From assembly GCF_014235765.1 (NCBI RefSeq), contig NZ_JACMYH010000009.1, positions 24,896 to 88,895 on the forward strand: a stretch of DNA of 64,000 nt. Direction: 5' to 3'. The notes under the pieces are model-generated. The model was not told where the DNA came from and did no database searches. It saw only the letters and a program-made list of their open reading frames with translations. The stretch is from Pseudomonas baltica (GTDB lineage Bacteria > Pseudomonadota > Gammaproteobacteria > Pseudomonadales > Pseudomonadaceae). A program made the position numbers and the translations under genes. This document shows positions 9,492 through 17,794 of the stretch, one piece after another (position 1 is the stretch's first letter; every line of letters starts with the position of its first letter).

Positions 9492-9671
9492 GGTTTCCTA
9501 CCTTCTGTTGGCTCTTGGGGGAACTGGTTTCTTGCGAAATTCTTGGGCAGAGCGGGGAATCGGCCCCGTTGACCGTCCAGATACAACTTGAGGCTGGAAA
9601 CCTGCCCGCCCCCGCGGAAAACCCGCTGGGGTACGACAGACAACCAACCTCAGGATTGCGCGTGGCGCCCT

Positions 9672-9701
9672 CGCAGGCCCGGGCTTGAGCCCAGGCCTGC
9701 G
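9672..9701 (-). terminator. Strong GC hairpin between rpsO and pnp
   Basis: Arms CGCAGGCC and GGCCTGCG flank an inner GGGCT/AGCCC stem, giving about 13 pairs. No T run follows, so this is more likely a partial terminator or RNase III cleavage hairpin controlling the rpsO:pnp ratio than a full stop. The function is inferred from its position as compared with E. coli. Confidence 0.6.
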
Positions 9702-9742
9702 AACATGGCAAACCACGCTTGTCACCGCGTGTCGAGCCGCTA

Positions 9743-10012
9743 TTAGCGACGCAGACCCAGACGACCGATCAGGGCGCTGTAACGGGTGACGTCCTTGCCC
9801 TTCAGGTAATCCAGCAGCTTGCGGCGCTGGTTGACCATACGGATCAGGCCACGACGCGAGTGGTGGTCCTTGCCGTTGGCCTTGAAGTGACCCTGCAGCT
9901 TGTTGATGTTGTGCGTCAGCAGTGCAACCTGCACTTCTGGCGAACCGGTATCACCAACGGCTTGCTGGTAGTCGGCAACGATTTGAGCTTTGTCTTCAAC
10001 GCTAAGAGCCAT
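9743..10012 (-). CDS. rpsO: 30S ribosomal protein S15
   Basis: An 89-residue primary binder of the 16S rRNA central domain. The sequence MALSVEDKAQIV, the conserved GSPEVQVALLTHNIN and the end (YLKGKDVTRYSALIGRLGLRR) are diagnostic, and the length is exact for the family. It lies between truB and pnp as in most gammaproteobacteria. Its leader contains a palindrome (10035-10048) just before the Shine-Dalgarno, a possible S15 feedback site. Confidence 0.98.
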   Translation of the reverse strand: MALSVEDKAQIVADYQQAVGDTGSPEVQVALLTHNINKLQGHFKANGKDHHSRRGLIRMVNQRRKLLDYLKGKDVTRYSALIGRLGLRR

Positions 10013-10034
10013 GAGGCATCTCCACTATCAAGGG

Positions 10035-10048
10035 CACTGCATGCAGTG
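10035..10048 (-). promoter_or_regulatory. Palindrome in the rpsO leader (possible S15 autoregulatory hairpin)
   Basis: CACTGCATGCAGTG is a perfect 14-base palindrome located 22 bases upstream of the rpsO start. In RNA it can form a 5-pair stem with a CAUG loop. S15 commonly represses its own mRNA in this region; that role is inferred here. Confidence 0.4.
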
Positions 10049-10155
10049 TCCAACAGGCCAGGGCAAAACCCTGTTTTCATGAGAAGAGGCGCGACCGTGC
10101 CTGTTGACAGCCGTCCTCGACCAGCCGCCACGAATACCGTGACGACCGGGATCGG

Positions 10156-11073
10156 TCATTCCGACCGAATCAAGCGACGTGGCGCAATGCGCCCGTCTTC
10201 GCTCACTTCACCGATTCCGATGAAGCGACCATTGTGATCCTGTACCCGCACCATGCCGAACTTGGGGGCTTCGGGAGCCCTCACCGGCTGGCCGTGGAGC
10301 CAGTAGAACGCGCTGTGCTCCGAAAACTGCAGCAGAGGCCAATCCTGCAGGCCGCTGTCCGATGGCAGCAGGAACCTGTCCACTGCCTCGTTACCGCCTT
10401 CGGCATGCACGGCTTCGAGTTCTTCGAGCGTGACCGTCTGCGCCAGGCTGAACGGGCCCGCTTGCGTGCGACGCAGTTCTGAAACGTACGCACCACACCC
10501 CAACGCCTCGCCGATGTCTTCGACCAGGGTCCGAATGTAGGTGCCTTTGCTGCAGTCCACGGCGAACCTTGCAGTGGTCTGCTCGCAGCCAAGCAATTGC
10601 AGCCGCGCAATAGTAACAGAACGCGGCTCGCGCTCCACTACTTCACCGGCACGCGCCAGCTTGTACAGTGGCTGCCCGTCGCGCTTGAGCGCCGAGTACA
10701 TCGGCGGTATCTGGCTGATCTGGCCACGGAAACGAGGCAATACCGCCTCGATGTCGGAGTGACCGACGGTCACCTCGCGGGTCTGCAGAACCTCGCCCTC
10801 GGCATCGGCCGTGGTCGTGGTCTTGCCCAGTTGCGCCAGGGTCTCGTAGCCTTTGTCGGATTCGAGCAGGTACTGGGAAAACTTGGTCGCCTCGCCGAAA
10901 CACAGCGGCAGCACACCGGTGGCCAAGGGATCGAGACTGCCGGTATGACCGGCCTTCTCGGCATTGAGCAGCCAGCGCACTTTCTGCAGCGCGGCGTTGG
11001 AAGTGAACCCCAGTGGCTTGTCCAGCAGGATGATGCCACTGACATTGCGACGGATACGCTTGACCTGAGCCAC
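10156..11073 (-). CDS. truB: tRNA pseudouridine(55) synthase
   Basis: This enzyme makes pseudouridine 55 in the T loop of tRNAs. The 305-residue product contains GIILLDKPLGFTSN, the catalytic Asp in HTGSLDPLATGVLPLCFGEATKF, and the C-terminal PUA-like region (FGMVRVQDHNGRFIGIGEV). The start is the GTG at 11073 (VAQVKRIRRNVSG): AAGGAG lies eight bases upstream, and the rbfA stop falls within this spacer. The frame stays open further upstream inside rbfA, but that part is a shadow. Confidence 0.96.
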   Translation of the reverse strand: MAQVKRIRRNVSGIILLDKPLGFTSNAALQKVRWLLNAEKAGHTGSLDPLATGVLPLCFGEATKFSQYLLESDKGYETLAQLGKTTTTADAEGEVLQTREVTVGHSDIEAVLPRFRGQISQIPPMYSALKRDGQPLYKLARAGEVVEREPRSVTIARLQLLGCEQTTARFAVDCSKGTYIRTLVEDIGEALGCGAYVSELRRTQAGPFSLAQTVTLEELEAVHAEGGNEAVDRFLLPSDSGLQDWPLLQFSEHSAFYWLHGQPVRAPEAPKFGMVRVQDHNGRFIGIGEVSEDGRIAPRRLIRSE

Positions 11074-11078
11074 CGGGA

Positions 11079-11480
11079 TTACTCCTTGGGCTCTTTGGCC
11101 GACTCGTCCGCGTGATGCTGGCTGTCCTCGGCCACGGCACGCTCGATCAACGCCGACAGATGAGCGCCACGGCTCACGCTTTCGTCGTAGTGGAAGTGCA
11201 ACTGCGGCACGCTGCGCAGCTTCATTTCCTTGGCCAACTGCATGCGCAGGAAACCGGCGGCCGAGTTCAACACCTTGATGCTCTGGGCGATGTCGGCAGC
11301 GCTGTCCTGGCCCATGACGGTGATGAAGATCTTGGCATGACCGACATCGCGGCTCACTTCGACCGCTGTGATGGTGACCAGGCCAACGCGTGGATCCTTG
11401 ACCTCGCGACGGATCAGTTGCGCCAGCTCGCGCTGCATCTGATCGCCGATACGCTGGGTACGGCTGTATTCTTTTGCCAT
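11079..11480 (-). CDS. rbfA: Ribosome-binding factor A
   Basis: A 133-residue KH-fold protein that binds immature 30S subunits and is needed for 16S rRNA 5'-end maturation and growth in the cold. Signature segments are YSRTQRIGDQMQRELAQLIRREVKDPRVGLVTITAVEVS (start to about residue 45) and the basic LRSVPQLHFHYDESVSRG near residue 95. It lies between infB and truB in the conserved nusA-infB operon; the truB start begins five bases after its stop. Confidence 0.97.
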   Translation of the reverse strand: MAKEYSRTQRIGDQMQRELAQLIRREVKDPRVGLVTITAVEVSRDVGHAKIFITVMGQDSAADIAQSIKVLNSAAGFLRMQLAKEMKLRSVPQLHFHYDESVSRGAHLSALIERAVAEDSQHHADESAKEPKE

Positions 11481-11591
11481 GTTTCATTACCTGTAACTAG
11501 AGCGGCAAACGCCCGATCAGGCTGGGCCGGATCGGGCGTTGCGTTTAGAACCGGCCCGGCGCTGGCCGGACAGGTTCCTGGAGGTCGCAGC

Positions 11592-14111
11592 TTAGAGAGT
11601 ACGAGCCACTTGGACTTTCTCGAAGACTTCGATCTTGTCACCGACCTTGACGTCGTTGTAGCTCTTGACGCCGATACCGCATTCCATGCCGGCACGCACT
11701 TCGGACGCATCGTCCTTGAAGCGACGCAGCGATTCCAGCTCGCCTTCGAAGATCACGATGTCTTCGCGCAGTACACGGATCGGACGGTTGCGGAAGACCA
11801 CACCCTCGATGACCATGCAGCCGGCGATCGCACCGAACTTCGGCGAACGGAACACGTCACGCACTTCGGCGATACCCAGGATGTTCTCGCGAACATCGCT
11901 GCCCAGCATACCGGTCAGGGCTTTCTTGACGTCTTCGATGATGTCGTAGATCACGTTGTAGTAACGCATATCCAGACCTTCCTGCTCGACGATCTTGCGC
12001 GCGCCAGCATCGGCCCGCACGTTGAAGCCGAACAGTACCGCTGTCGAAGCCAGCGCCAGGTTGGCATCGGATTCGGTGATACCACCGACGCCGCCACCGA
12101 CCACACGCACTTGCACTTCGTCGTTGCCCAGGCCATTCAAGGCACCCTGCAACGCTTCCAGCGATCCACGGACGTCGGATTTGAGGACGATGTTGAGCGT
12201 CTTCTTCTCTTCCTGACCCATGTTTTCGAAGATGTTTTCCAGCTTGCCGGCGTGAGCACGGGCCAGCTTGACTTCGCGGAACTTGCCTTGACGGAACAGA
12301 GCCACTTCACGGGCTTTCTTCTCGTCGGCAACCACGCTCATCTCGTCGCCGGCATCCGGGGTACCATCAAGGCCCAGGATCTCGACCGGAATGGCCGGAC
12401 CGGCTTCCTTGATCGGCTTGCCGTTCTCGTCGAGCATGGCACGTACGCGGCCGTAGTTCGAACCGACCAGCACCATGTCGCCCTGACGCAGCGTACCGTC
12501 CTGAACCAGCACGGTGGCCACCGGGCCACGGCCCTTGTCCAGGCGCGATTCGACGACCACACCACGGCCTGGAGCCGATGGCGTTGCGGTCAGTTCCAGT
12601 ACTTCAGCCTGCAGCAACACGGCTTCGAGCAATTCGTCGACGCCGGTACCCTGCTTGGCCGAAACCGGTACGAACGGGGTGTCGCCGCCCCACTCTTCCG
12701 AAGTCACACCGTGAACCGACAGCTCGCTGCGGATACGGTCCAGGTCGGCGCCCGGCTTGTCGATCTTGTTCACTGCAACCACCAGCGGCACGCCAGCGGC
12801 TTTCGCATGCTGAACGGCTTCGATGGTTTGCGGCATCACGCCGTCGTCCGCCGCGACCACCAGGATCACGATGTCCGTCGCCTTGGCACCACGGGCACGC
12901 ATCGCGGTAAACGCGGCGTGGCCCGGGGTGTCGAGGAAGGTGACCATGCCGCGTTCGGTTTCGACGTGGTAGGCACCGATGTGTTGGGTGATACCGCCGG
13001 CTTCGCCTGCAGCAACCTTGGCACGACGAATGTAGTCGAGCAGCGAGGTCTTGCCGTGGTCGACGTGGCCCATGACGGTCACGACCGGTGCACGAGCGAA
13101 CGCCTCACCCTCGAACTTCAGCGATTCGGCCAGGGAATCTTCCAGGGCGGTGTCGCTGACCAGAGTCACCTTGTGACCCAGCTCCTCGGCAACCAACTGG
13201 GCAGTTTCCTGATCCAGCACCTGGTTGATGGTGGCTGGCGTGCCCAGCTTGAACATGAACTTGATGATCTCGGCAGCCTTGACCGACATCTGTGCGGCCA
13301 GATCGCCAACAGAGATGGTCTCGCCAATTTTCACGTCACGCACCAGCGGGCCGGTAGGGCTCTGGAAACCGTGAGCGTTGCGCTTCTTCAGCTTGCCCTT
13401 GCCACGACCGCCACGACGGAAGCCATCGCTCTCTTCGTCGGTGGTACGCGGTGCGGCACGCGGCGTCGGAGCCTTTTCCTTGACGGTGGCACGGTGAGGC
13501 TGGTTCTTGCGCTCGCCATCACTGTTGCCACTGCCGCTGCGACGGTCGTCGTTGCGCGGCTTGTCGGGACGACGAGGCTCTTCCTTCTTGCGCTCGGGAG
13601 CCGGTGCAGGTGCCGGAGCGACCGCAGCCACATCGACGCTTGGCGCCGAAGGAGCTTGGGTTGCGGCGGCAGGGGCGTCGGCCTGAGCGGTGCTGCCAGG
13701 CTGCTTGCGCGTTTCTTCGTCGGTACGCGAACGCGTGTCCTGCTCGACCTTCTGGCGGGCAGCATCATTCGCTGCGCGACGCTCGTCGAGCTCGCGCTTC
13801 TGCTCGGCCTGGATCTCTTCCGGGCTGCGCTGAACGAATACCTTCTTCTTGCGTACTTCTACGCTGATGCTCTTGCTACCGGCCACACGCAGGGTGCTTT
13901 GGGTCTTGCGCTGCAAGGTAATCTTGCGCGGTTCTTCCGCTTTCGCCTTGTGGCTGCTTTTCAAATGAGCCAGCAGAGCCTGCTTCTCATTGTCGGTCAC
14001 AACTTGTCCGGCGTCGGTGTGCGGCAGACCTGCCTCACGCATCTGCTGAAGCAGGCGCTCTACCGGTGCGGCGACCTCTTGGGCCAATTCTTTCACCGTG
14101 ACTTGCGTCAT
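11592..14111 (-). CDS. infB: Translation initiation factor IF-2
   Basis: A GTPase that places initiator tRNA on the 30S subunit and promotes subunit joining. The 839 residues show an N-terminal IF2_N domain (about 1-50), a long charged Ala/Lys/Arg-rich linker (about 90-250), a second IF2_N segment (SVGDLAAQMSVKAAEIIKFMF), a G domain starting near residue 350 (GHVDHGKT, then DTPGHAAF and NKIDKP) and C-terminal domains II-IV. It lies 26 bases downstream of nusA and close to rbfA, the standard operon order. Confidence 0.98.
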   Translation of the reverse strand: MTQVTVKELAQEVAAPVERLLQQMREAGLPHTDAGQVVTDNEKQALLAHLKSSHKAKAEEPRKITLQRKTQSTLRVAGSKSISVEVRKKKVFVQRSPEEIQAEQKRELDERRAANDAARQKVEQDTRSRTDEETRKQPGSTAQADAPAAATQAPSAPSVDVAAVAPAPAPAPERKKEEPRRPDKPRNDDRRSGSGNSDGERKNQPHRATVKEKAPTPRAAPRTTDEESDGFRRGGRGKGKLKKRNAHGFQSPTGPLVRDVKIGETISVGDLAAQMSVKAAEIIKFMFKLGTPATINQVLDQETAQLVAEELGHKVTLVSDTALEDSLAESLKFEGEAFARAPVVTVMGHVDHGKTSLLDYIRRAKVAAGEAGGITQHIGAYHVETERGMVTFLDTPGHAAFTAMRARGAKATDIVILVVAADDGVMPQTIEAVQHAKAAGVPLVVAVNKIDKPGADLDRIRSELSVHGVTSEEWGGDTPFVPVSAKQGTGVDELLEAVLLQAEVLELTATPSAPGRGVVVESRLDKGRGPVATVLVQDGTLRQGDMVLVGSNYGRVRAMLDENGKPIKEAGPAIPVEILGLDGTPDAGDEMSVVADEKKAREVALFRQGKFREVKLARAHAGKLENIFENMGQEEKKTLNIVLKSDVRGSLEALQGALNGLGNDEVQVRVVGGGVGGITESDANLALASTAVLFGFNVRADAGARKIVEQEGLDMRYYNVIYDIIEDVKKALTGMLGSDVRENILGIAEVRDVFRSPKFGAIAGCMVIEGVVFRNRPIRVLREDIVIFEGELESLRRFKDDASEVRAGMECGIGVKSYNDVKVGDKIEVFEKVQVARTL

Positions 14112-14137
14112 GCACTTCTCTCCTCAGGCCGCGCCAA

Positions 14138-15619
14138 TTACTCGAACCAATGGGCTCGGGCGGCCATGATCAACTTGCCGGCACGATCTTGGTCAATGCC
14201 GTCGATGTCGAGCAGGTCGTCAATCGACTGCTCGGCCAGGTCTTCGCGGGTAACTACGCCGCGCACCGCCAGTTCCATCGCCAAATCCTTGTCCATACCC
14301 TCAAGCGAGAGCAGGTCTTCGGCCGGATGGGCGTCTGCCAGCTTTTCCTCTGTAGCGATGGCTTTGGTCAACAAACGATCCTTGGCCCGAGCGCGAAGCT
14401 CGTTGACGATGTCTTCGTCAAAGCCGTCGATGTTGAGCATCTCTTCCAACGGTACGTAGGCAATTTCTTCCAGGCTTGTGAAGCCTTCGTCGACCAGTAC
14501 CTGGGCCAGCTCTTCATCGACTTCCAGCTCGTCGATGAAGTTGCGCAGGATGTCACCGGTTTCCGCTTGCTGCTTGGCCTGAATGTCCGACTCGGTCATC
14601 ACGTTCAGTGTCCAGCCAGTCAACTGGCTGGCCAGACGCACGTTCTGCCCGCCACGGCCAATTGCCTGGGCCAGGTTGTCGGCACCCACGGCGATGTCCA
14701 TGGCATGGGCGTCTTCGTCGACGATGATGGCCGCGACTTCCGCCGGGGACATGGCATTGATGACGAACTGTGCCGGGTTATCGTCCCAGAGGACGATGTC
14801 GACGCGCTCGCCGCCCAACTCGCCGGACACAGCCTGCACACGCGAACCGCGCATGCCGATACAGGCACCTTGCGGGTCGATGCGCTTGTCCTTGGAGCGA
14901 ACGGCGATCTTGGCGCGCGAACCCGGATCACGGGATGCGGCCATGACTTCAATGAGGCCTTCAGCGATTTCCGGCACCTCGATGCGGAAAAGCTCGATGA
15001 GCATTTCCGGCGCGGTACGCGAAAGGATCAGTTGAGGACCCCGGTTTTCGGTACGAATTTCCTTGAGCAGCGCGCGCAGGCGCACACCGACACGGAAGGT
15101 TTCGCGCGAAATGATATCTTCCCGAGCCAGCAGGGCCTCGGCGTTGTTGCCCAGATCGACGATGACGTTGTCGCGGGTCACCTTCTTGACCGTGCCAGAG
15201 ATGATCTCGCCCAGTCGTTCACGGTAAGCATCCACCACCTGGGCGCGCTCGGCCTCGCGAACTTTCTGCACGATCACCTGCTTGGCGGTCTGGGCAGCGA
15301 TGCGACCGAACTCGATGGAGTCGATCTTCTCTTCGATGACATCACCCACCTTGGCTTCGGGGTGTGTCAGTACAACCTTGCTCGGCCAGGTTTCGATGGC
15401 CGGATCGTCCAGGTCGTCTTCTTCGACGACCGTCCAGCGACGGAAGGTTTCGTAGGAGCCGGTGTGGCGATTGATTTCCACACGAAGATCCACTTCGTCT
15501 TCGAAGCGTTTCTTGGTCGCGGTCGCCAGAGCAATCTCCAGCGCTTCGAATATTACGCCTGCCGGTACACCCTTTTCATTGGATACCGACTCAACAACCA
15601 GCAGTACTTCTTTGCTCAT
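14138..15619 (-). CDS. nusA: Transcription termination/antitermination factor NusA
   Basis: This RNA polymerase-associated factor modulates pausing, intrinsic termination and rRNA antitermination. The 493 residues comprise an N-terminal polymerase-binding domain, S1 (about 135-200), two KH domains (ACIGMRGSRVQAV; AIGRGGQNVRLAS) and two acidic C-terminal repeats (LEEIAYVPLEEMLNIDGFD; REDLAEQSIDDLLDIDGID). The ATG at 15619 (MSKEVLLVVE) has a GAGG ribosome-binding site; a start seven codons upstream is less likely. Tandem terminators before rimP fit NusA autoregulation. Confidence 0.98.
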   Translation of the reverse strand: MSKEVLLVVESVSNEKGVPAGVIFEALEIALATATKKRFEDEVDLRVEINRHTGSYETFRRWTVVEEDDLDDPAIETWPSKVVLTHPEAKVGDVIEEKIDSIEFGRIAAQTAKQVIVQKVREAERAQVVDAYRERLGEIISGTVKKVTRDNVIVDLGNNAEALLAREDIISRETFRVGVRLRALLKEIRTENRGPQLILSRTAPEMLIELFRIEVPEIAEGLIEVMAASRDPGSRAKIAVRSKDKRIDPQGACIGMRGSRVQAVSGELGGERVDIVLWDDNPAQFVINAMSPAEVAAIIVDEDAHAMDIAVGADNLAQAIGRGGQNVRLASQLTGWTLNVMTESDIQAKQQAETGDILRNFIDELEVDEELAQVLVDEGFTSLEEIAYVPLEEMLNIDGFDEDIVNELRARAKDRLLTKAIATEEKLADAHPAEDLLSLEGMDKDLAMELAVRGVVTREDLAEQSIDDLLDIDGIDQDRAGKLIMAARAHWFE

Positions 15620-15678
15620 CGTACGCCTCGCCTTTCGCAAGCCATTGGATCCGCGGGACCCGCAGTATCTGGCACGTC

Positions 15679-16137
15679 TCAGTCAAAACTGGGAATGATA
15701 TTGGCCTTGTCGATCGAATCGATCGGCAGCAGGAATTCGTGTTCGTCTACTCGAATCACGACATCCTGGTCCTCCACACCATGGAGAAGGCCCTGAAAGT
15801 TGCGTCGTCCTTCGAAAGGGGCGCGCAGCTTTATCTTTACTTGTGCTCCGGCGTACGCGGCAAACTGTTCGATGTTGAACAGCGGGCGTTCCATGCCTGG
15901 AGAAGAAACTTCAAGGGTGTATTCGACGGTGATTGGATCTTCAACGTCCAGTACACCACTGAGCTGGCGGCTGACAATGGCGCAATCGTCCACCAGCACT
16001 CCGCCCTCTTTATCGATATAGACACGCAAAAGTGAATGGCGGCCTTGAGCCGAAAACTCAATACCCCAGCATTCATAGCCAAGGGCCACGACCACCGGGG
16101 CCAACAAGGCCTGCAACTGTTCTAGCTTGCTCGACAC
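15679..16137 (-). CDS. rimP: Ribosome maturation factor RimP
   Basis: It is needed for 30S subunit assembly. The 152-residue product has the two RimP domains (LLAPVVVALGYECWGIEF; VEYTLEVSSPGMERPLF). A GTG at 16137 (VSSKLEQLQ) is preferred: a strong GAGGGGG Shine-Dalgarno lies five bases upstream and the resulting length equals that of P. aeruginosa RimP. An in-frame ATG at 16155 would add six residues and overlap that site. It is first in the rimP-nusA-infB-rbfA-truB operon. Confidence 0.93.
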   Translation of the reverse strand: MSSKLEQLQALLAPVVVALGYECWGIEFSAQGRHSLLRVYIDKEGGVLVDDCAIVSRQLSGVLDVEDPITVEYTLEVSSPGMERPLFNIEQFAAYAGAQVKIKLRAPFEGRRNFQGLLHGVEDQDVVIRVDEHEFLLPIDSIDKANIIPSFD

Positions 16138-16166
16138 CTGAACCCCCTCGTGCATGCTGTGCAAAT

Positions 16167-16190
16167 AAAAAATGGGCGAAGCGCCCATCC
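16167..16190 (-). terminator. Intrinsic terminator in the rimP leader (attenuator candidate)
   Basis: On the minus strand, stem ATGGGCG/CGCCCAT with a CTT loop followed by six T. It lies about 30 bases upstream of the rimP start and after the terminator that follows tRNA-fMet, so all transcription into rimP from upstream must read through it. Confidence 0.8.
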
Positions 16191-16233
16191 CGGATACGCC
16201 GTTGAATACCGGCGCTAAGAACTGTCCAGCTAA

Positions 16234-16262
16234 CAAAAAGCCCCTTTGAAAAGGGGCTTTGC
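16234..16262 (-). terminator. Intrinsic terminator after tRNA-fMet
   Basis: Minus-strand stem AAAGCCCC/GGGGCTTT with a TTTTCAAA centre and a following T run. It lies seven bases beyond the tRNA-fMet 3' end. Confidence 0.85.
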
Positions 16263-16268
16263 TAAAAC

Positions 16269-16345
<77 letters not shown>

Positions 16346-16441
16346 ACAAAGCTGGGGCGAAAGTATACGACCGAACCCGTTTTGGGTCAATCCAAGCTTC
16401 CACCGACAAGAAAGCCCGCAACAGCGGGCTCTCCTGATAAT

Positions 16442-16527
16442 TGGTACCGAGAAGGGGACTCGAACCCCTACACCCTATGGGCACAACCACCTCAAGGTTG
16501 CGTGTCTACCAATTCCACCACCTCGGC
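16442..16527 (-). tRNA. tRNA-Leu (GAG)
   Basis: An 86-base class II tRNA with a long variable arm, a GAG anticodon in CCTTGAGGT, the G18-G19 containing D loop, TTCGAGTCC T arm and an encoded CCA end. It lies upstream of tRNA-fMet on the same strand, between secG and the rimP operon. Confidence 0.95.
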
Positions 16528-16581
16528 AATACAACGTGTGAAACCCTTACCGCTTTTGTAACCCTGACACTCTTGCGAGTA

Positions 16582-16968
16582 TCACTTTTGCCCTTGAGCC
16601 TGAGGAACGTCGGTAGCAGGAGCTACGTCGGTCTTTTGCTCTTGGAGCACCGGAACATCATCTGCTGCCGGCTTCTGCCTAGGTGCTTCGATGACCGCTG
16701 GATCTGGCAAACCTACTTGAGTCAGCTGTTGAGCTTTCTCTTTAGCAAAGTAACCTAAACCCAAGCTGGTTATGAAGAAACAGGCGGCAAGTATAGCAGT
16801 AAACTTACTAAGAAAGGTAGAGGAACCTTGGCTTCCGAAGACAGTATTTGATGCACCTGCCCCGAATGACGCGCCAGCGTCCGCACCTTTACCCTGTTGC
16901 AGCAAAACCAGAGCGACAACGCTCAGTGCACCCAACAGATGAAGAACGACTACGACTGTTTCCAGCAT
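16582..16968 (-). CDS. secG: Preprotein translocase subunit SecG
   Basis: A 128-residue inner-membrane protein that assists SecYE/SecA protein export. Two membrane segments are visible (VVVVLHLLGALSVVALVLL and FTAILAACFFITSLGLGYF) with the conserved cytoplasmic QQGKGADAGASFGAGASNTVFG between them. The C-terminal tail is Pro/Ala/Gln-rich. It begins right after the tpiA stop with a four-base gap, so tpiA-secG form a transcription unit upstream of the tRNA genes. Confidence 0.97.
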   Translation of the reverse strand: MLETVVVVLHLLGALSVVALVLLQQGKGADAGASFGAGASNTVFGSQGSSTFLSKFTAILAACFFITSLGLGYFAKEKAQQLTQVGLPDPAVIEAPRQKPAADDVPVLQEQKTDVAPATDVPQAQGQK

Positions 16969-16972
16969 TTTC

Positions 16973-17728
16973 TCAGTTTCCCGCGGCGCGACAGATCGCA
17001 CCGAAATCATCTGCATTCAGGGAAGCACCACCAATGAGGCCCCCATCGATATCCGGCATGCCGAACAGTTCGGCCGCATTGGCCGCTTTGACGCTACCGC
17101 CGTACAACAGCCGCACAGCTTGTGCGACCTTGGCATCTTCTGCCGTCAACTGAGCCCGGATGGCGGCGTGCACATCCTGAGCCTGTTGCGGCGTGGCAGT
17201 CAGCCCGGTGCCAATGGCCCAGACCGGCTCGTAGGCAATCACCGCATGGGTGAAAGCTTCGATACCCAAGGCCGCAATGACGCTGCCCAGCTGACGACCT
17301 ACAATTTCCAAAGTCTGACCGGCTTCGCGCTCTTCAAGGGTTTCCCCTATGCAAAGCACTGGCGTCAGGCCGGCCGCTTGCGCGGCGCGGAATTTCTCGA
17401 TCAGTTGCTGCTCGCCTTCGCCGATGACCTGGCGACGCTCGGAGTGACCGATCAGAACCAGCGAACAACCGGCATCAACCAATTGGCTCGAGGCGGTTTC
17501 GCCAGTCAATGCACCTTGCTCGGCCTGAACCGCGCAGTTCTGCGCACCTACAGCGATATGGCTGCCCTGCAGACCCTCGACCACACGGTCGACGAACAAC
17601 AGGGGCGGGAACACCGCAACCTCGACAGAGTCGGGCAAGGACTGTTCGGACAGACCCTTGATCAGCTCGGCGACGCTGGCGCGGGTACCGTGCATTTTCC
17701 AGTTACCAGCTACCATGGGGCGACGCAT
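16973..17728 (-). CDS. tpiA: Triosephosphate isomerase
   Basis: A TIM-barrel enzyme interconverting dihydroxyacetone phosphate and glyceraldehyde-3-phosphate. The 251 residues include GNWKMHG (Lys13 region), the catalytic His in LIGHSERR, the catalytic Glu in AYEPVWAIGTG and the phosphate-binding LYGGSVKAANAAELF. Length is normal. It is followed directly by secG. Confidence 0.98.
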   Translation of the reverse strand: MRRPMVAGNWKMHGTRASVAELIKGLSEQSLPDSVEVAVFPPLLFVDRVVEGLQGSHIAVGAQNCAVQAEQGALTGETASSQLVDAGCSLVLIGHSERRQVIGEGEQQLIEKFRAAQAAGLTPVLCIGETLEEREAGQTLEIVGRQLGSVIAALGIEAFTHAVIAYEPVWAIGTGLTATPQQAQDVHAAIRAQLTAEDAKVAQAVRLLYGGSVKAANAAELFGMPDIDGGLIGGASLNADDFGAICRAAGN

Positions 17729-17794
17729 GCTGTACCTCGTCGATCAAAGTGGGCGCAGATGTTACCCAACGCAACGTTCACTGGCAAGCCGTAT

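Noticed and set aside
7296..9572. Long plus-strand open frame opposite pnp
   Set aside because: Shadow of pnp; composition (His/Asp/Val-rich) is typical of antisense frames in GC-rich genes.
11112..14459. 1115-codon plus-strand frame opposite infB and rbfA
   Set aside because: Shadow of infB; no recognisable domain, and it spans two genes and their spacers.
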